Assembly: GCA_000467715.1 (NCBI GenBank)
Contig: AJFK01000191.1
Coordinates: 1-59,738, forward strand
DNA: 59,738 bases
DNA from: Hysterium pulicare CBS 123377
Taxonomy: Eukaryota > Ascomycota > Dothideomycetes > Hysteriales > Hysteriaceae
Direction of reading: 5' to 3'
In this document: positions 45,668 to 55,412 of the stretch, piece by piece
Layout of the letters: every line of letters starts with the position of its first letter
How positions within the stretch are numbered: the stretch's first letter is position 1
Program-made: the position numbers and the translations under genes
Notes under the pieces: generated by a model
The model's database searches: none
Seen by the model: only the letters and a program-made list of their open reading frames with translations
Told to the model about the DNA's origin: nothing

Positions 45668-47437
45668 ATGAGTGGACTCGAAGCTGCACTGATAGGAACC
45701 CAATTCCTTTCCTTTTCATTTCAAACTTTCGAAGCATGTGTTCAAGCATTTTCATTCTTTTACACAGCACAGCATGTTGGAAATGACGGCGAACACTTCA
45801 GATCGCGACTGATCTGGGAGCAATATCGTCTGGTTGAGTGGGGTAGCAAGGCTGGCTTAGGCGAAGCGTCCACCCCAAATGACAGATTGAACTGGCAGCT
45901 CGCGCTGTCAATTTTGCAGCAGCTAGAGCGCCTGCTCACATCGGCGGAAAGTCTGAGGGCCAAATACCACCTGGACATATCAGAAGAGGTCGTCAGCGAC
46001 TCGGACCGCGTACTGGCCGCTAGCAAGCCGACTCATGCGCTTGACAGATTGATTGCACATTTTCGGCCCGAGATACACACGGCCACAGGACGTGCTATCC
46101 AGTCCAAGAATAGTGCTATAAAGAAATTTCGCTGGGCGGCTTTTGGAAAGAGTCAGGCCGACACAATTGCACATGCAATATCTGAACTTGTCGCAAAGTT
46201 ATATTTTCTCCTTGACTCTGCCGAACAGGATCTGTTGCGGCTCAGCATCTCGGCACTGCTGCGAGACATGATCTCCAAAACCACAACGGCAACCGAAGTA
46301 GATCAGATAAAGGCAATTCTTGAACCAAGTACTGTTGCCGGGCACCGGGCAATTCGAGCTGCCGCAATTCTGAAGCAAATTCGATTGACGATTGGGGCGC
46401 ATAAGCGCCCTGATGAGAAACAACCACAAGCAACATCGGAAAGCCGAGAGAAGATGCCACAACTAAGGCGTTTAAAATTGAAAAAGTTAAAGAAGTCTGA
46501 CAGTTGCCTTCAATTCTCGAGTTCCGGGCTTGAGGCCGCAATTTACGACGGCTCCCCGGTACTCGTTGAGTGGAAGGTGGCAGCGAGCGCTATGTGGAAA
46601 GAAGTTGGAGACCACGTCAAATGTCTTGCACTACTCCTTGGAAGCATGAAAGACATCACATTCCATTCGCTGCTTTGCATCGGCTATTTGCCTCATGAGG
46701 AGGTGGAAAGGTATGGGTTGGTATTCGACATTTCGGGATCGATGAAGTTACTAAAAACCCCCACGCTTGAAATCAGAACTCTTGTTGAGTTGATGAGGAG
46801 TATAAGCGTTGTGTCCCTTGACCGAAGGATTTCCGTTGCCATAGCCATTGCAGAGGCAGTTCAACAGCTGCATACAGCTGGTTGGTTGCACAAAGGTCTT
46901 CGTTCTGAAAATATCATCTTCATAGGAGCAAATGGTCTAAACGCACAAGAGTACTTCCAGAGCCAGCCCTACATCGTAGGCTATGAGTATGCAAGACCGG
47001 ATTCAGAGGCAGCCGCTCAGTTCACCCAGCTGCCGACCACTCCACTGTCTGCAGAACTGTATCGCCATCCCCAGGCTCGAGGCATATCGCGGCAATCATA
47101 TTGTAAGGCTTTCGACATATATGCACTGGGCTGTCTCCTGCTTGAGCTGGGCGTTTGGAAACCTTTGGTCGATGTTCAATCAAGTTGGGCTGTTCGAAAT
47201 CTGGGCGAAGAGATAACAGATGCAACTCAAAGCAACGCTCACATTGAGTTACCCTCTTTGCTTTGGCTTTCATCCGAGACGAAGGAGTTTGAAGAGCTCG
47301 CTCATTGTGCTGGTGATAGATTCGCACAGGCGGTACAATTATGTTTTGCACCCAATGATGGCTCTGGGGACGATGTAGAGTCATCGCTGAGTACTCAACG
47401 ACAGGTTGTAGACCTTCTCCAAAGTATTATTGGATAG
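45668..47437 (+). CDS. HeLo-domain pseudokinase (fungal MLKL-like layout)
   Basis: Single exon, 589 residues from the ATG at 45668 (the frame is open a little further upstream but without ATG). Residues 1 to about 225 match the HeLo (prion-inhibition and propagation) domain: SGLEAALIGTQFLSFSFQTF, then RSRLIWEQYRLVEWGSKAGL, the pattern known from HET-S. The HeLo domain is a helical, membrane-acting cell-death module. Residues about 270-585 are a kinase fold lacking catalytic motifs: VEWK keeps a lysine, but HRD is replaced by HKG (WLHKGLRSENIIF) and DFG by GYE (PYIVGYEYARPD); the APE-like region is AELYRHP and FDIYALGCLLLELG follows. It is therefore a pseudokinase. N-terminal death domain plus pseudokinase recalls MLKL. 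No amyloid (RHIM-like) motif is seen. Confidence 0.88.
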   Translation: MSGLEAALIGTQFLSFSFQTFEACVQAFSFFYTAQHVGNDGEHFRSRLIWEQYRLVEWGSKAGLGEASTPNDRLNWQLALSILQQLERLLTSAESLRAKYHLDISEEVVSDSDRVLAASKPTHALDRLIAHFRPEIHTATGRAIQSKNSAIKKFRWAAFGKSQADTIAHAISELVAKLYFLLDSAEQDLLRLSISALLRDMISKTTTATEVDQIKAILEPSTVAGHRAIRAAAILKQIRLTIGAHKRPDEKQPQATSESREKMPQLRRLKLKKLKKSDSCLQFSSSGLEAAIYDGSPVLVEWKVAASAMWKEVGDHVKCLALLLGSMKDITFHSLLCIGYLPHEEVERYGLVFDISGSMKLLKTPTLEIRTLVELMRSISVVSLDRRISVAIAIAEAVQQLHTAGWLHKGLRSENIIFIGANGLNAQEYFQSQPYIVGYEYARPDSEAAAQFTQLPTTPLSAELYRHPQARGISRQSYCKAFDIYALGCLLLELGVWKPLVDVQSSWAVRNLGEEITDATQSNAHIELPSLLWLSSETKEFEELAHCAGDRFAQAVQLCFAPNDGSGDDVESSLSTQRQVVDLLQSIIG

Positions 47438-48089
47438 AATGGATAGGATAGATGGTTATGGAGCTCGTGGACGTCGAGGAAAGCTTTGGAAATTCTTTGG
47501 TATGATAGCCACACCATGCTAGATTGGGTTTAGCAAAATCCCCAGTTATTAGTACAAATTGTCATCCCTTGTTTCGCTTCATCAGTTCTTCCCCGTGAAA
47601 GCAGATTTGAATTGGGGATCTGGACTAAGTCGCATCCTCTATCGGGAACTGTTTAGCTATCCTACGAGCGCTCACTGAAAGAAACCATCTTAGGTTCTCG
47701 TTTGCAAGTCCACTCCATCAAACAGTGGTGATCTATTAAGAAGAGTCTCAGATCTCAATCTTGTATCTACACCATCTTTTCACCTCCACCCGGACGTGAG
47801 TCTAGCGCTGTCGATGATATATGAAATTACACAATACATAACTCCTGTCTGATTGCATGAATGTTAAACTTCGTGTTTATGACAAATTAAGGCAGAAATT
47901 CGATGAGGTCGCTGAATTAATGGTATAACCGTAATGCTTTTACCCCATGGTAAGGGTCTCGACGCCCTAAGCAAGAATTTAGCTAACGATATAGAGAGAT
48001 CTCCTGCGTCCGGTCGGAGGTGAAAAGGTGGTGAACACCCGAAGATTTGTAAAGAACGTAGGCAAGTACACCCTTCCATTCCCATGTCT
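47438..48089. other. intergenic, convergent 3' flanks
   Basis: Between the ends of the HeLo-pseudokinase gene (plus) and the F-box-like gene (minus). AT-richer than the genes, with no frame of note, no repeat and no RNA gene seen. Confidence 0.55.
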
Positions 48090-49373
48090 CTAGTAATCGA
48101 AATCTTCCCAAGCAGGCGCTTCTGGGACCGGATCAGAATACAATCTATTCCTCCACTTAGAAATTTCTTCTTTCTCCCTTATGATCTGCGCATCTCCAGG
48201 CCAGGCTTCATTTGCGATACGAATTGCCCTCTCCGCCTCACGCAAGTGGAGTCTCCGCCCAACGAGCCTATGCGTTAGCGCCTCTCGATAAAAAAGCTTC
48301 GCGACTTGCTGCCGACTGGGTTCCCAATCCGAATCAAGGAGGTCTGGTGCACCCGTCGCTTCATCGAGTGCATGAAAGACTGAATTCGATAGTCCCTCAA
48401 GGATAGTCGGATCATTGCGATTTTCCTGCATGGCCTTGATGGTATTCTGAGCGCGGTTTAAACTGAGCAGAAACATCAGTTCCGCAAGCTTGTTCACGAA
48501 TTCAACCCCTCCTATCCTCTTGACTTGAGCCCAAGAACTTCCATTGCGGAGTCGGTGGATCTGCATGCAACCTTGAGTCCATGTCTCGCTGCACATTCTG
48601 TTATTGCCTTCTTGGAAATACCTATTCCCGAGTTCCTTCTGTTGCTGAAGGCCCTTGAGAATTATCTTGGGATCTTCGAAGAGGGGCACCTTGACTTCTG
48701 CGATCACGGCTTGAGCCAAGTCCTTAGAGACCGCTCCTTCGATGCGAACGAGCGGGAACCCACGGAGATGTATACGATAGGGTGAAAGTAGGTGCTCTTG
48801 TTGCTTTTTCGACGGATACGCCTGGTCGGTCCCCTCAAACGGGTTGCGCAGGGCAATGAAATGAGCGGTCTGCAGGGTGAACCTCGGAACCGAGATATCT
48901 GCGTTCGAAAGAGCTCGAGCGAAGACATCAAGGTCACGGCGGAGGATCATGAAATCGTAATAAGGATCGTAGGGAGTCTCGACACCGGTTATCTTTATGT
49001 GGTGAGACATAACATATCCTTTGAAGTTGGCGACGAAATTTCGATCCATGGACACGATGGGAACTTGTTTTGAGATTAGAATCCGTGACAAGTCGACACC
49101 GTGGGTCTCGACACGGATGAATTGGTTGGCCTTTAGCATCACATCTTTTGCTTCCCTGTATATCTGTCGACTGATTCGTAGGATGGTCGTCTCAATGTTG
49201 CGGTCAACGATCATGATGTCGTTTGGAACTGCAAAAAAGGCGCCATCTTCGGGAGTTTTGGGCATTTCGAAGTCACAGAGAATGGCTCTATAGATGTGAT
49301 TCCTGATCTCGCCCGGCAATTCCAAAAAACGAAATGGTTTCCTTGAATTCTCCATCCTAATGGAGGAAGCCAT
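48090..49373 (-). CDS. F-box/2EXR-like hypothetical protein
   Basis: Single exon, 427 residues from the ATG at 49373; an in-frame ATG 6 codons later is also possible. The N-terminus carries FRFLELPGEIRNHIYRAIL, the LPxEIRNxIY pattern of F-box-like (2EXR type) proteins that are greatly expanded in Leotiomycetes and Dothideomycetes. The middle has no known domain. From about residue 260 helical repeats resembling TPRs appear (KELGNRYFQEGNNRMCSETW, then REAERAIRIANEAWPGD). A role in ubiquitin ligase recruitment is possible by analogy, but no function is shown. It is convergent with the HeLo-pseudokinase gene. Confidence 0.75.
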   Translation of the reverse strand: MASSIRMENSRKPFRFLELPGEIRNHIYRAILCDFEMPKTPEDGAFFAVPNDIMIVDRNIETTILRISRQIYREAKDVMLKANQFIRVETHGVDLSRILISKQVPIVSMDRNFVANFKGYVMSHHIKITGVETPYDPYYDFMILRRDLDVFARALSNADISVPRFTLQTAHFIALRNPFEGTDQAYPSKKQQEHLLSPYRIHLRGFPLVRIEGAVSKDLAQAVIAEVKVPLFEDPKIILKGLQQQKELGNRYFQEGNNRMCSETWTQGCMQIHRLRNGSSWAQVKRIGGVEFVNKLAELMFLLSLNRAQNTIKAMQENRNDPTILEGLSNSVFHALDEATGAPDLLDSDWEPSRQQVAKLFYREALTHRLVGRRLHLREAERAIRIANEAWPGDAQIIREKEEISKWRNRLYSDPVPEAPAWEDFDY

Positions 49374-50300
49374 GGATTCGTAGGATAGAGCGGTGCCAAC
49401 GGGAAAAGTAGACAAATGTTTTCTGAATGTGGGAACCTTGATTGATTACTTGACAGGCTGTCTATATCGAGAACGATGTAGTTTCAAAGTAGATTGTGAA
49501 GTTGAATTTAGCGGTGAGTGCACGGGACAGCCCCACCCAAGGCTAGGTAGTTTTAGGCAAAAGTAACTATATCTCCTAGTCGTAAACCTATGAACATATA
49601 CGGTAAAGGATATACTTACAATCTTTATTAACAAGCTTCTCAAGTTTATATTGCGGTGGTAGTGGTATAAGTGGACTATCGCAGTTGTTGCATGTTTTGA
49701 AGACTCTTCTACGTTTAGAGTCTTCAAGGCAACTAACGAGGCAGCCTGAGCAATTGGGGTTGTTGGAAGTAGTGATTAAGGTAGGATTTAGCTATGGTGG
49801 TCAAGATAGAAGTCAGTAAGGGTGGAGGCAGTCTTGTTTGTATTCACTATCTAAAATTTAGATCACAGGCTAGAAACACGTGCTGGTAAAACTACAGCCA
49901 ATCGAACCGGAACAAGCACGGCTTCGCTGCGCAATATTGTACCTAAAATCATGCATGCAGTTTGTGTTGCTCAAGCAGATTGTTTGCTGGAGGCTTACTG
50001 TCAGATGATGTTTTCTCCTGTGCTGATAAGTTTAGTGGACTTCTATGCGTTTGATGTCATATAGCTCGAAGTCAGCATGGCAAGGGGCGCCACACAAGTG
50101 CAACAACTTGAGAAAAATTGCGCCGCACGTAGTTCGAAGGCGATTTAAGAAAATACTCCAGCCAGTTGCCATCAGATGAAAACATGCCATCCCTCCTATG
50201 GAAATGTTCCTTGGCGAGGTAGTAATGGTGCTGGAACAGAGATAGAAGATCTGTTTATATTCTTTCCACGTCCGCGGCCTTAACTTATATTAAAACTTCA
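49374..50300. other. intergenic between the F-box-like and NSE2 genes
   Basis: The 5' flank of the F-box-like gene and the 3' flank of NSE2, both minus strand. It holds a hairpin-forming inverted repeat at 49697-49727 (listed separately). No gene is seen. Confidence 0.55.
49697..49727. repeat. perfect 10-bp inverted repeat (hairpin)
   Basis: The arms TTGAAGACTC (49697-49706) and GAGTCTTCAA (49718-49727) are exact complements around an 11-base loop; further outside, GTTG and CAAC also pair imperfectly. It lies about 320 bases upstream of the F-box-like start codon and 580 bases beyond the 3' end of NSE2. It could be a regulatory palindrome or the remnant of a small element. Confidence 0.6.
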
Positions 50301-51725
50301 CTACCCATCATCTTCGCTCTCCCCTAGGTCTACAACCACCGAACTCCTGGGAGGAATTTGGGACCTTCGGGGCGTCTTTCCGTCACTCATCCCATCAAAC
50401 CTCCACTCGGCATCTTCTCCGATACCATTACCACGACTCCCTTCCACGGCGGGGTGCTTCACCTTCCCCTTGCCATTATTACTTCTCTCGTCTTCATCCT
50501 GGTCTTCCTCTTCTGAGTCTTCCTTCCTTGACTGCTGTATCCTCCTAATCTTCCTTATAAGAATAGGGTCCGGATTCAAGTCCGTCTTCGTAAGCATATG
50601 ACTACAACCCGGGACAGGACATTCCACCGCCCGTTCACCTCTCTTGCCCCCGATACCTATAATAGCGGCGCTCTGCTGTATCATATCCAGGATCGCCTCT
50701 TTTTCAAAACTATGGGGGCACTTTGCGCTCGTGACTGGGTCGCGGAATTCCTGGAACGTGATTGGGCAACGGGTGCTGATCTTCGTTTTTGCAATTGCAA
50801 TGTCATCGTCATCGTCTTCCGCATTCTGCTGTGTCGATGTAACACCTGGAGCCGGCGCGCCAGACTCAGTGAACCAGGTTGAGGCATGCGGTAATGGAGG
50901 CGCATCTTCGCCTGGATGATGGGCATCGTGGAGTACTTTTTTGAAGCCGACATAGTCGTTGTTTGTGCTGTAACGGGTCGCATGGGACAGGGCTAGGTAT
51001 TTATCCTTCGCGGATGCAATACGCGTTGTGAATAGTTCGCTCGGTCCTGTGAGGGAGATATCTTCATTGTTGAAGGGAGTAGGGCCAGGACTCGCGCCCG
51101 GCTCTTCGTTCTCATCATCCTCATCATCCTCTTCGTTTTCTGGATCATAATCCCGTTGGCGTCTGCCCCTCCGCTGCGATTGCGATTGCCGCTGACTTCG
51201 CTGCGTCATCTGCGTCTCCATTTCCCTCTGGCTATTCACAACCGCATTCCCCCGCAACCAACCCACCGCCTCTTCCACCCTCTCCACACCCTGTTTCCCA
51301 TCCACGACCCCACGCATGCTCTCCTCGAGTTTCTTCGTCATACCCTCCACTTTCACCTTAAACGTCTCATACTCTTTCACTTGCTCATCATCTTCTTCCA
51401 TCTCTGTATCATGATCTTCTAGCCTTTTCTTCCGCCGCTTCGAACGATTTTCGCGTTCATGAAGCAGGTCATTGATCTGACCTGTGGAGGATGTAATTTG
51501 GTTGGCTGCAGCGATATAGTGCTCTTTCACTTTGGCGTTGGATTGGGAGTTGTGCAGTCTGTTCAACGCATCTTGGGCGCGTGGGTTGAGGGGGTGCGAG
51601 GGTGGTTCGTATGGCGGAAGATCGTTATTGATGTGAGCAGCTCTGGAAGTGCCTGACGTGGCGGTGTGAGAAGCTTGGTTTCGAGCAGACGTCGCCGTCG
51701 CCATATGGCGTTGGCGGGTTGACAT
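50301..51725 (-). CDS. NSE2: SUMO E3 ligase Nse2/Mms21
   Basis: SP-RING SUMO ligase of the Smc5/6 complex, acting in DNA repair and chromosome integrity. Single exon, 474 residues from the ATG at 51725 (the open frame upstream begins with GTG). The N-terminal half holds the Smc5-binding helices (HPLNPRAQDALNRLHNSQSN, VKVEGMTKKLEESMRGVVDG) with a basic/acidic low-complexity stretch (NEEDDEDDENEEP) in between. The SP-RING is at about 330-400: RCPITFQEFRDPVTSAKCPH supplies Cys, Cys and His, and AVECPVPGCSHMLTKTDL the later cysteines. The C-terminal tail is acidic and Ser-rich (EDSEEEDQDEDERS) and ends in VVVDLGESEDDG, which resembles a SUMO-interacting motif (hydrophobic run followed by acidic residues). 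Confidence 0.93.
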   Translation of the reverse strand: MSTRQRHMATATSARNQASHTATSGTSRAAHINNDLPPYEPPSHPLNPRAQDALNRLHNSQSNAKVKEHYIAAANQITSSTGQINDLLHERENRSKRRKKRLEDHDTEMEEDDEQVKEYETFKVKVEGMTKKLEESMRGVVDGKQGVERVEEAVGWLRGNAVVNSQREMETQMTQRSQRQSQSQRRGRRQRDYDPENEEDDEDDENEEPGASPGPTPFNNEDISLTGPSELFTTRIASAKDKYLALSHATRYSTNNDYVGFKKVLHDAHHPGEDAPPLPHASTWFTESGAPAPGVTSTQQNAEDDDDDIAIAKTKISTRCPITFQEFRDPVTSAKCPHSFEKEAILDMIQQSAAIIGIGGKRGERAVECPVPGCSHMLTKTDLNPDPILIRKIRRIQQSRKEDSEEEDQDEDERSNNGKGKVKHPAVEGSRGNGIGEDAEWRFDGMSDGKTPRRSQIPPRSSVVVDLGESEDDG

Positions 51726-52022
51726 TATGGTGTTGGTTGTGAGGTCGCCCAGCACGAAATTGAAGTCGGCATATTGGAGACGCGAGGTTCTTGGGTTCTG
51801 GAGAAAGCTCGGGCCACCGCGTTCAGTATTTCACGTGAAAGCCAGTCCACATTTTCAAAGATGAATATTATGTAATCGTTGTAGTCGTCTGGAGACTCTG
51901 TGCTGAAAGATCAAAGAAGTTTGTGGAGCTTCCCAAACTTTGATACATGTAGCGTGATCGAATCGTAACGAGGAGTTGAAGCCAGGCATAGTGCAGAGGC
52001 CACAACTCCCTCCGTCCCACAC

Positions 52023-53243
52023 TCACTTCCTCACCAGCTTGAAGTAGTGATAAGCGACGTCAACTACCTGGTCCTTGAAACCCACGAACACAACACTTTT
52101 GATCCTTTTGGCCAGTTCATTGAGCAGTGCTTCCTCCTCCGCTGTCATCGGCACCATCAGCCCCTTCTCCTGGTCGGCCTTTTCAACTCTCAATGCCTTG
52201 ACAAAGAACCATGCGAAAGCGCTCATGATCCAGTTCACGACTGTGTCTGCATACTCCTTGCTCGCCTTTCTAAGGCTGCAGTATCGCCATTTGCTTTCGC
52301 CTGCTTCTCTTTTAGGATATCGATGGCTGGATGCTCGATCACTTTTTCGAAGAGTGTCTCCACACTCCATAGATCGTTCACTTCTTCGAATGCTCTCTTG
52401 ATTTCGTCGAGCGAACGTTCATGCATAGGCGGATCCATAGCCATTACTTGCTTCTGACCAATCTTACCCTCCTTCATCATGTCTTGGATTGCTGCCAGCA
52501 TAGCCAGACCAAGCGGTCCTGTCGAGGGCGTTCCGTCGCTCTTTTTTCCACCTAGACAGCTGATAAAGATACCTCCAGGCTTGATTTCTGCAGCGCGGAG
52601 CTTGAGAAGCTTGACCAAGTCAAAGTGAGCTTGCTTCGCGTTACGAATACCACGCTGCTTGACCAGATCTCGAACGTCCGTGAATGCAGGCGGAGGAAGC
52701 TGGTTCTCCAGATAGTTGAAGCTGGACCACGAGAAGCCGATATCCACGGATCCAGACGGCACGACTTGACGGAAGAAGCTTACTGGAGACATAGTGATGA
52801 AAGTTCGGAGCTCGCTGTTACGGTCAAGATCGGGGCGATGAACTTTAAGCGTTGCCGAAAGGGCAGAGAAGTCGTTGAAAGGACGATCATTGAAAATAAG
52901 GTTGACAGTAGAGTCGAGCGAAATAGTGGAGACGAGACGCTTGAGAGGTAGGATGCTGTACCACTTTAGAAGTTGCCATTAGGTATGTTAGATTCAGCTT
53001 ACGAATTAGCTCCCTGGGAGCAGCCGTAGTCCACGACCGTCAGCTCGTCGCCTGTTCCGGTCAGTCTTCTGATCAGAAGGAAGGTATATTTTTCTTCAGA
53101 AAGAACAACTCACGATCTCTCAGATCCGGAAGCAACTCCAAAGCCGGCAAGATACTAGCCCTCTGAAGCTGCGAGTTCTCATTGTAGTTCCCCTTTCCCG
53201 CCTTCATGGCAATCTCATTCTCATGGAGTGGTGTTTCAGCCAT
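52023..53243 (-). pseudogene. SABATH-type methyltransferase gene with a one-base frameshift
   Basis: SAM-dependent carboxyl methyltransferase of the SABATH family, which in plants methylates salicylate, jasmonate and similar acids. Exons 53243..53114, 53051..53003 and 52955..52023 total 1112 bases, one short of a multiple of three. The N-terminus (MKAGKGNYNENSQLQRA) and VVDYGCSQGANSILPLK (SAM site) are intact, as is GFSWSSFNYLENQLPP. Near 52266-52270 the frame changes: the upstream frame ends KANGDTAALE and then runs into a stop at 52235, while the conserved end (ASKEYADTVVNWIMSAFAWF, to YFKLVRK) is in another frame. Loss of one base fits. A 77-base intron with weak GTGATC/AAAG borders would also restore the frame but would remove conserved sequence. 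A sequencing error is possible. Confidence 0.75.
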
Positions 53244-54306
53244 TGTCTAAACCCCTTGCTCTTATTCCTTCTGTAAGGCTTGAAATGAAGAATTTGGAAG
53301 ATATGGATCGCAACGTTAGAAGAGGATGTGGTGTCTTAGGAGATAGAGTCAGGTCGCTGAGTGAGGTGAAGTAGTTACCGTCACCGGAGGTGTCTGAATC
53401 CGAATCACGTGGAAGTGAAGCCCGTTCTTGCTTGTTAAGGTATACTATTCGAGGTGCAACTTGGAGCTCTGTTCCAAGTAATCTTTGTGTTGGGGTTCTG
53501 ATGGCTACTATTCCAAAGAAGGTAAACAACGCCAACTGATAGGTAAGGCTACTTTGAAAAGGTGCTTTGGATATTTGCTCAGAGCACGAATATCCAGTTC
53601 TATCAATGCACACGAGATTCCACTAGGTATGTGTGAATATGGGGCATTGGATTCAGAGATATCGACAAACATCATACGAAGATGTCGCGTACGGAATATG
53701 TGCAATTTTAACTCTATGTCGACTTGCTGCCTTTATCAACACGATGCAGGCTTATTCTGTCTGTTCCTTAGCGACAGTTAAATCGGCCAATCATGCATCT
53801 AACGCATCCAAGGTAACGCAAGTGCTGACAGTCCAACATCTCAGGAAGAGGTTGAAGGAAGAAAAGATAAGGGTGGCTTGAGCTTAGGAGAGCGCGTCGG
53901 TTAAAAATACCGTTCTTACTTAGTGGCGTCTCCACATCGAGCACCCCCGGCAAAATCTCTTCCTCAAAACCAAAACAAGCACTCAACCATGAAACCTGAT
54001 GGGGCATGATAATATTCGGATGCATTGATCCTACCTACAGACACCAAGGAAGCCTTCTCGCCTGGCCAGAAGACTGCTAATTCCAATACCAAAGAAAGAA
54101 TACCCATTCGTGGGAAGATGCCACAAAACGCCGCATGAGACTTGCTAAAATAAAAGACAGTTAATCAAAAAATGCGTAGGGTTTCGACGCTTCCGAAAGT
54201 TGATGGTTCGAATGCTCTCGCCTTATGATGAAGTCACGCCTAATCGACCATGCTCGACCAACGAACACTCCGATATACATCCCCGACGCCTCTTCGGGAG
54301 AGGCTT
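53244..54306. other. intergenic between the SABATH and carrier genes
   Basis: About 1 kb between minus-strand genes. The frames at 53236-53613 (minus) and 53485-53881 (plus) overlap each other, have no domain and are not called. I see no repeat or RNA gene. Confidence 0.5.
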
Positions 54307-55412
54307 TCACTTTGTGATAAAACCGAGATAGTCCGCAACGATAAGCGTCACCATTCTGGAAGGATTCAAAGTCAGCCACATTCGCAAAAAAAGTTCATCT
54401 TCAGGACGACTTACGCATGCGGAGCAATCCGGACGTAGTATGTTCCGAAACCGCGGTAGAACCTTAGAAGGCCCTCATCCTTCGCGACCTGCTTGAAGCA
54501 GTCAAACATGCCCTTATACGGCAGACTACCATCAGGAAGTTTGGTCTGTTTCTGCAACCTCGTCTTGACGAAGTCGAACGGAAGACTGAAGAAAGAAGCG
54601 AAGAATCCGGCGATTGCGGAAGCTGTCAGTGTCTGAGACCGTGCGCTCAAGCTCGTGCCCTTCAATTGGTTTTTAGCCTCGCTGAAGAACGCGAGCTGGC
54701 CAAAGTTCAGCGCCATTGCTCGGACGACGGTCGGGTAAGCACCGGCCCATAGTCTGCCTACGCCTTCGTTTTTCGATATCCGCATCAGAGCATCAATGAC
54801 CGATTTGTAGTTCTCTCTTTGTGCGGCCGGTTTTAAACCATCACTTTGCATACGAATGAGAGCCAGATCTGCCGGATTGCCAACCATGGCTGCGAGACCG
54901 CCCGCTGTAAGACCTGCACCTGCTCGCTCCTTAAAGCCAATCTTTTGGCCCTTGCTCTCCGCAGATACAGTCAAGGACTTCATGAAGGTGTCGAAAAATC
55001 CCAAGCGTGCGGTTGTGTATACGGCTTGCCGCAGCAGACCCGCAGATAACCCAGTGTAGAGGTCCATTGCCTTGCCCGACGCTAAAATATCCTTAACTAC
55101 AGATATCGGTGTAGGTTTGGGTCCCGTCTTGACGCCTTCTCCCGCGAGCTGGAGTCGTACTTTGATCATGTCGATGGGTTGAATGACCGTCGTAGCTGTC
55201 ATTCCTGCGAGGCCACCATTGATAAAAGGCAGGGCTCCTCGCATGAAGGGAGTATGTAGGAAGTCGTTGGTAGCTTTCTTAGGGTTTTCGGTTGCGGACT
55301 TCATGACTGATTCGGCGTCTTGGAGCGTGCCTTTGGCATTGGATATTACTGATTCACCTTGCCGTTTAGCGTTTTCGACGACTGTCTTGCCGGTGGTCAT
55401 GTTGAAGGACAT
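54307..55412 (-). CDS. mitochondrial oxoglutarate/malate carrier (SLC25A11-like)
   Basis: Inner-membrane exchanger of 2-oxoglutarate for malate. Exons 55412..54415 and 54355..54307; 348 residues. The short last exon completes PHAMVTLIVADYLGFITK; reading on from exon 1 would stop at 54411. The three mitochondrial-carrier repeats are marked by IQPIDMIKVRLQ, GNPADLALIRMQ and LPFDFVKTRLQ; the second repeat (LIRMQSDGLKPAAQRENYKS) is the pattern typical of the oxoglutarate carrier. The first 60 residues are an unusual extension, helical and charged (NAKRQGESVISNAKGTLQDA), ahead of the first membrane helix. The start used is the ATG at 55412; the frame upstream lacks an ATG. Neighbouring genes are unrelated. 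Confidence 0.93.

Noticed and set aside
52267-52343. A 77-base intron explaining the SABATH frameshift
   Set aside because: The borders (GTGATC and AAAG) are poor and removal would delete residues conserved in the family; kept only as an alternative.
54160-54240. Possible tRNA suggested by a GGTTCGAAT-like B-box
   Set aside because: No matching A-box or acceptor-stem pairing at the right distance; the match is to an incomplete B-box only.
54411-54415. Stop of the oxoglutarate carrier right after PHA, suggesting truncation
   Set aside because: A clean GTAAGT donor precedes the stop and a 49-base exon at 54307-54355 restores the conserved end, so the gene is intact.
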